Origin: Echeneis naucrates
Lineage: Eukaryota > Chordata > Actinopteri > Carangiformes > Echeneidae
Direction of reading: 5' to 3'
DNA: 64,000 nucleotides
Assembly: GCF_900963305.1 (NCBI RefSeq)
Contig: NC_042523.1
Location: 23,039,297-23,103,296 of the forward strand
The notes below the pieces were generated by a model, which was not told where the DNA came from, did not search any database, and was given only the letters and a program-made list of their open reading frames with translations. Of the stretch, positions 61,594-64,000 are shown one piece after another. The position numbers and the translations under genes are program-made. How positions within the stretch are numbered: position 1 is the stretch's first letter; each line of letters begins with the position of its first letter.

Positions 61594-61862
61594 CCCCGGA
61601 TACACTTCACTCTGGCCCCCGGGACACACTTCACTCTGGGCCCCGGACACACTTCACTATGGCCCCCGGACACACTTCACTATGGCCGCCGGGATACACT
61701 TCACTATGGCCCCCCGGACACACTTCACTATGGCCGCCGGGATACACTTCACTATGGCCGCCGGGATACACTTCACTATGGCCCCCCGGATACACTTCAC
61801 TATGGCCCCCCGGATACACTTCACTATGGCCCCCCGGATACACTTCACTATGGCCGCCGGTG
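61594..61862 (-). repeat. 24-bp in-frame minisatellite inside LINE ORF1, about 11 copies
   Basis: The unit is exactly eight codons, read as AIVKCIRG / AIVKCIPA on the LINE strand, just upstream of the esterase GSNDTR motif. It looks like amplification of the single VxCxPGARV-type stretch normal for this ORF1. Confidence 0.92.
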
Positions 61863-62264
61863 TCACTAACTTCACGTCCCTCAGAATAGAATCACCTTCA
61901 CTAGAGTCGGCTCTTCAGCGGGTGTGTCGCTGAGAGGGGAGAACCTGTTGGAGGTGAGCCGGGGGCTGCTGCCTACGACTATGCCTCTTGTCTCGGTATC
62001 ACCCAGCCGCCCTGACTAGATCCCGGCTGCTCGGGAGCCACTGGGGGGGAGGAAACTATCTCGGCTGCCGTATGAGCTCGTCTCGGTCGGCCCGCACCGG
62101 ATACGGGGGGCTAACTACACTAGCATAAGTTGGGCTAGCTAAAGTGCGGAGCCGTGATTCTAACTCATTAATCTTCGCCTCCATTTCTACCATCATCCTA
62201 CATCTATGACAAGAGGTGCTATCATAAAAGGAGGCAGAAGAATAACTACACATAAGGCACAGAG

Positions 62265-62560
62265 AACAGGAGAGGAGAGGAGGAGGAGAAGGAGAAGGAG
62301 GAACAGAGAACAGGAGGAGGAGAAGGAGGAACAGAGAACAGGAGAGGAGGAGGAACAGAGAACAGGAGAGGAGGAACAGAGAACAGGAGAGAAGGAGGAA
62401 CAGAGAACAGGAGGAGGAGAAGGAGGAACAGAGAACAGGAGAGGAGGAGGAACAGAGAACAGGAGGAGGAGAAGGAAGAACAGAGAACAGAAGAGGAGGA
62501 ACAGAGAACAGGAGAGGAGGAACAGAGAACAGGAGAGAAGGAGGAACAGAGAGTGGAGAC
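62265..62560 (+). repeat. GA-rich minisatellite inside the 5' part of the LINE
   Basis: Degenerate units around 'GAGGAGGAACAGAGAACAGG' of about 21-33 bp. Open frames on both strands here are a result of the composition. Confidence 0.9.
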
Positions 62561-62880
62561 AGAGAGCTAGAGGACATTGCTAATCGGGTAGCTTGATTAG
62601 CGGAGGAGCAGAAACGGTTATAACCTTTGGAGAAAGGAGAGACATTAACTTTTAGACCTGGTGTTGGTGTGAAAATAATTTGCTGTCGGATTAATCGAGT
62701 GAATTAGGAAATAATAGCAGAAGAACAGTGGAAACAACACACGAGATGACAGAGAGCACAACCACCAGTGACCGGAAATGACGTAACACGCTTACCGCAA
62801 GTGTTGTATTAAAGTGGTCGTGCGATTTGGACCTTGAGTTTATTTTCTTATTGTTCTAACAGCTGCTAAACAGCCGATTA

Positions 62881-62919
62881 AATAAAGATTTTAAAAAGTA
62901 AAAAAAAAAAAAAAAAAAC
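62881..62919 (+). other. AATAAA followed by an 18-A tract (retroposon or transcript 3' end)
   Basis: AATAAA at 62881-62886 lies about 15 nt before a run of about 18 A. This spacing is that of a polyadenylated transcript copied back into DNA. The source RNA is unidentified. Confidence 0.4.
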
Positions 62920-63599
62920 AAAACAAAATAAAGCCTGACGGGAAATATTCATCTGACCAATCAGATGCCTCCTGCGGCCGGTTACGTAATAAAGGTCAAC
63001 GGTTGTTCTTTTTTTCAACAGGAAGCGTTTTTATTTTTTGACAGTGAAATAAAACAACACGAAGTTAAAATGTTGAGCTGAGAACATTCAGAAAATTGAC
63101 GAATATTCACAGAGCCGTTTTTATTTACTTTTTACGGGTCAGAGTTTATCCGCCGTCAGCAGCGTTGGATTAGCCGCCGGATGCTAACGTTAGCCGCGTT
63201 AGCTCAGGTGTTTCAGATGTTAAAGTTAAATTCTGTGAGTTTGTGCTGTTGTTTAAGCTGACATTCATTTCCGTCATCGTTTGGTGCTCTTTAGACAAAA
63301 AAAATCTAACCCTCTGCAGTGGAGGTATTCCTGCTATCCTTCACGACAGCAGCTAACTGTTGCTAACTATCTTACAGCGTTTTCTGAAAGTAACTTCTAG
63401 ATAAGATAAATGATGATGGCCAAGAGAGAGAGAGGAAAACTGGACACGGAATGTGTAGCAGAGGACATGACCTGAAACACAACACTGAGAAAAGCCAGGT
63501 AATGATGGATGGAGGGAGGACAGCTCGGCCAGCAAATGAAAGGAAATAAGATAATTCTCATTCTGAAGCTGAAATGCTGACTTCTGATCATTTTTTCAG
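62920..63599 (+). other. Possible promoter / 5' leader of a gene lying to the right
   Basis: Locally GC-richer with ACGT- and CCGCC-containing motifs (for example TTACGTAA, TTATCCGCCGTC), plus the palindromic GCTAACGTTAGC. A donor-like T|GTGAGTTT at about 63230 could end a leader exon. Speculative. Confidence 0.25.
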
Positions 63600-63656
63600 A
63601 TTCCCTCTCCTCTGCCTGTTGGTGGCGTGGTGTTAGTCAGCTACTTGTGTCAACAG
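63600..63656 (+). CDS. Candidate small exon of a gene continuing to the right
   Basis: 57 nt bounded by the acceptor TTTTTTCAG and the strong donor CAG|GTGAGTTT. One frame is open (IPSPLPVGGVVLVSYLCQQ), but it may equally be a noncoding leader exon. No family recognised. Confidence 0.28.
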
Positions 63657-64000
63657 GTGAGTTTCTTTTCTTGGAATCACAGCTGTGTTGATGTTGTTTA
63701 AGTGTGGCTTTTTATTTCTCAGCTCACTGACACACTGTGACCTTTGTGTTTGAGTTAATTGTTGGGCTGAAAGCTTTGCTGGATGATGTGTTGGTTTGCA
63801 TCCTGTTGGTGAGGGATAGGAGTAGTTTACTGTCTCCATGGTAACATCCTCATCTTCTGCAACGACGTGCCCGCTACATGGCATGAGAGTACACTTGTGT
63901 CACAGCAGTGCTAAGCTGAGAAACAGACTAACTAACTAACTAACCCATTTTTTAAAATAGAAAATCTTTTTTTATTTTACAAAGTGGGTGCGGTACAAAC
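63657..64000. other. Right edge, no feature recognised
   Basis: Contains a short ACTA repeat at about 63908-63924. No coding support. Confidence 0.5.

Larger units (their letters stand above)
56566..62580 (-). mobile_element. L2-like LINE (non-LTR retrotransposon), 3'-truncated and split by a DNA transposon
   Basis: Minus-strand pieces 62580-61318 and 57814-56566 belong to one element once the insert at 57817-61315 is set aside. ORF1 parts in order: a low-complexity stretch, a short coiled coil (MVEMEAKINELESRL), then an SGNH/GDSL-type esterase domain with [16 protein letters not shown] and, past the insert, RRDGVHPTVDGAALI. ORF2 begins [17 protein letters not shown] with an APE-type endonuclease ([31 protein letters not shown]). 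The copy ends before the reverse transcriptase. ORF1 and ORF2 are each interrupted. An esterase in ORF1 is known from CR1/L2-clade LINEs of fish. Confidence 0.8.

Noticed and set aside
61362-61889. 175-codon plus-strand frame with TSLWPPGY repeats
   Set aside because: Antisense to LINE ORF1 across the 24-bp repeat; the minus strand carries the recognisable esterase motifs.
62206-62583. Arg/Glu-rich plus-strand frame
   Set aside because: Translation of a GA-rich minisatellite inside the LINE.

Overview
The window is nuclear DNA from a bony fish, most likely a teleost. The evidence is intron-rich genes with clean GT/AG splice sites, CA/GT microsatellites, fish-type Tc1, SINE and L2-like relics, and proteins that align with known vertebrate families. 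I see no CRISPR array, rRNA or prokaryotic operon.

Layout. (1) Positions 1-3301, minus strand: a RING plus PRY/SPRY gene in four coding exons, running off the left edge. Just upstream, at 3288-3535, is a coding-like exon of an unidentified gene. (2) Positions 5739-8139, plus strand: a five-exon cytokine gene that I identify as thrombopoietin (thpo, 188 aa). The identification rests on exon phases, a 13-nt first coding exon, four cysteines in the THPO pattern and the LPSPVQLP motif. A short upstream ORF overlaps its start codon. (3) Positions 10687-50711, plus strand: the complete coding region of slc12a9 in 13 exons (961 codons plus stop), with three introns of 6-11 kb that hold microsatellites and old repeats. 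(4) Positions 53205-54696, minus strand: a tandem array of five intact intron-containing tRNA-Arg(UCU) genes and one decayed copy. (5) Positions about 56.5-62.6 kb: an L2-like LINE on the minus strand, split by a 3.5-kb terminal-inverted-repeat DNA transposon (57817-61315, TA duplication). That transposon carries three cleanly spliced, unbroken exons of a passenger protein. Three tandem repeats have grown inside these elements. (6) Positions about 62.8-64 kb: a polyA-tailed remnant, then a GC-richer stretch that may hold 5' exons of a gene lying to the right.

How the parts relate. The host genes are functionally separate: a probable ubiquitin ligase, a blood-cell cytokine and a chloride-cotransporter-family membrane protein. 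thpo and slc12a9 are neighbours in the same orientation about 2.5 kb apart. This is notable because human SLC12A9 lies near EPO, the paralogue of THPO. The slc12a9 promoter region holds two TCACATGA (M-box/CLEAR-like) sites, which fits its reported lysosomal role. The least described object is the passenger gene of the 57.8-61.3 kb transposon.
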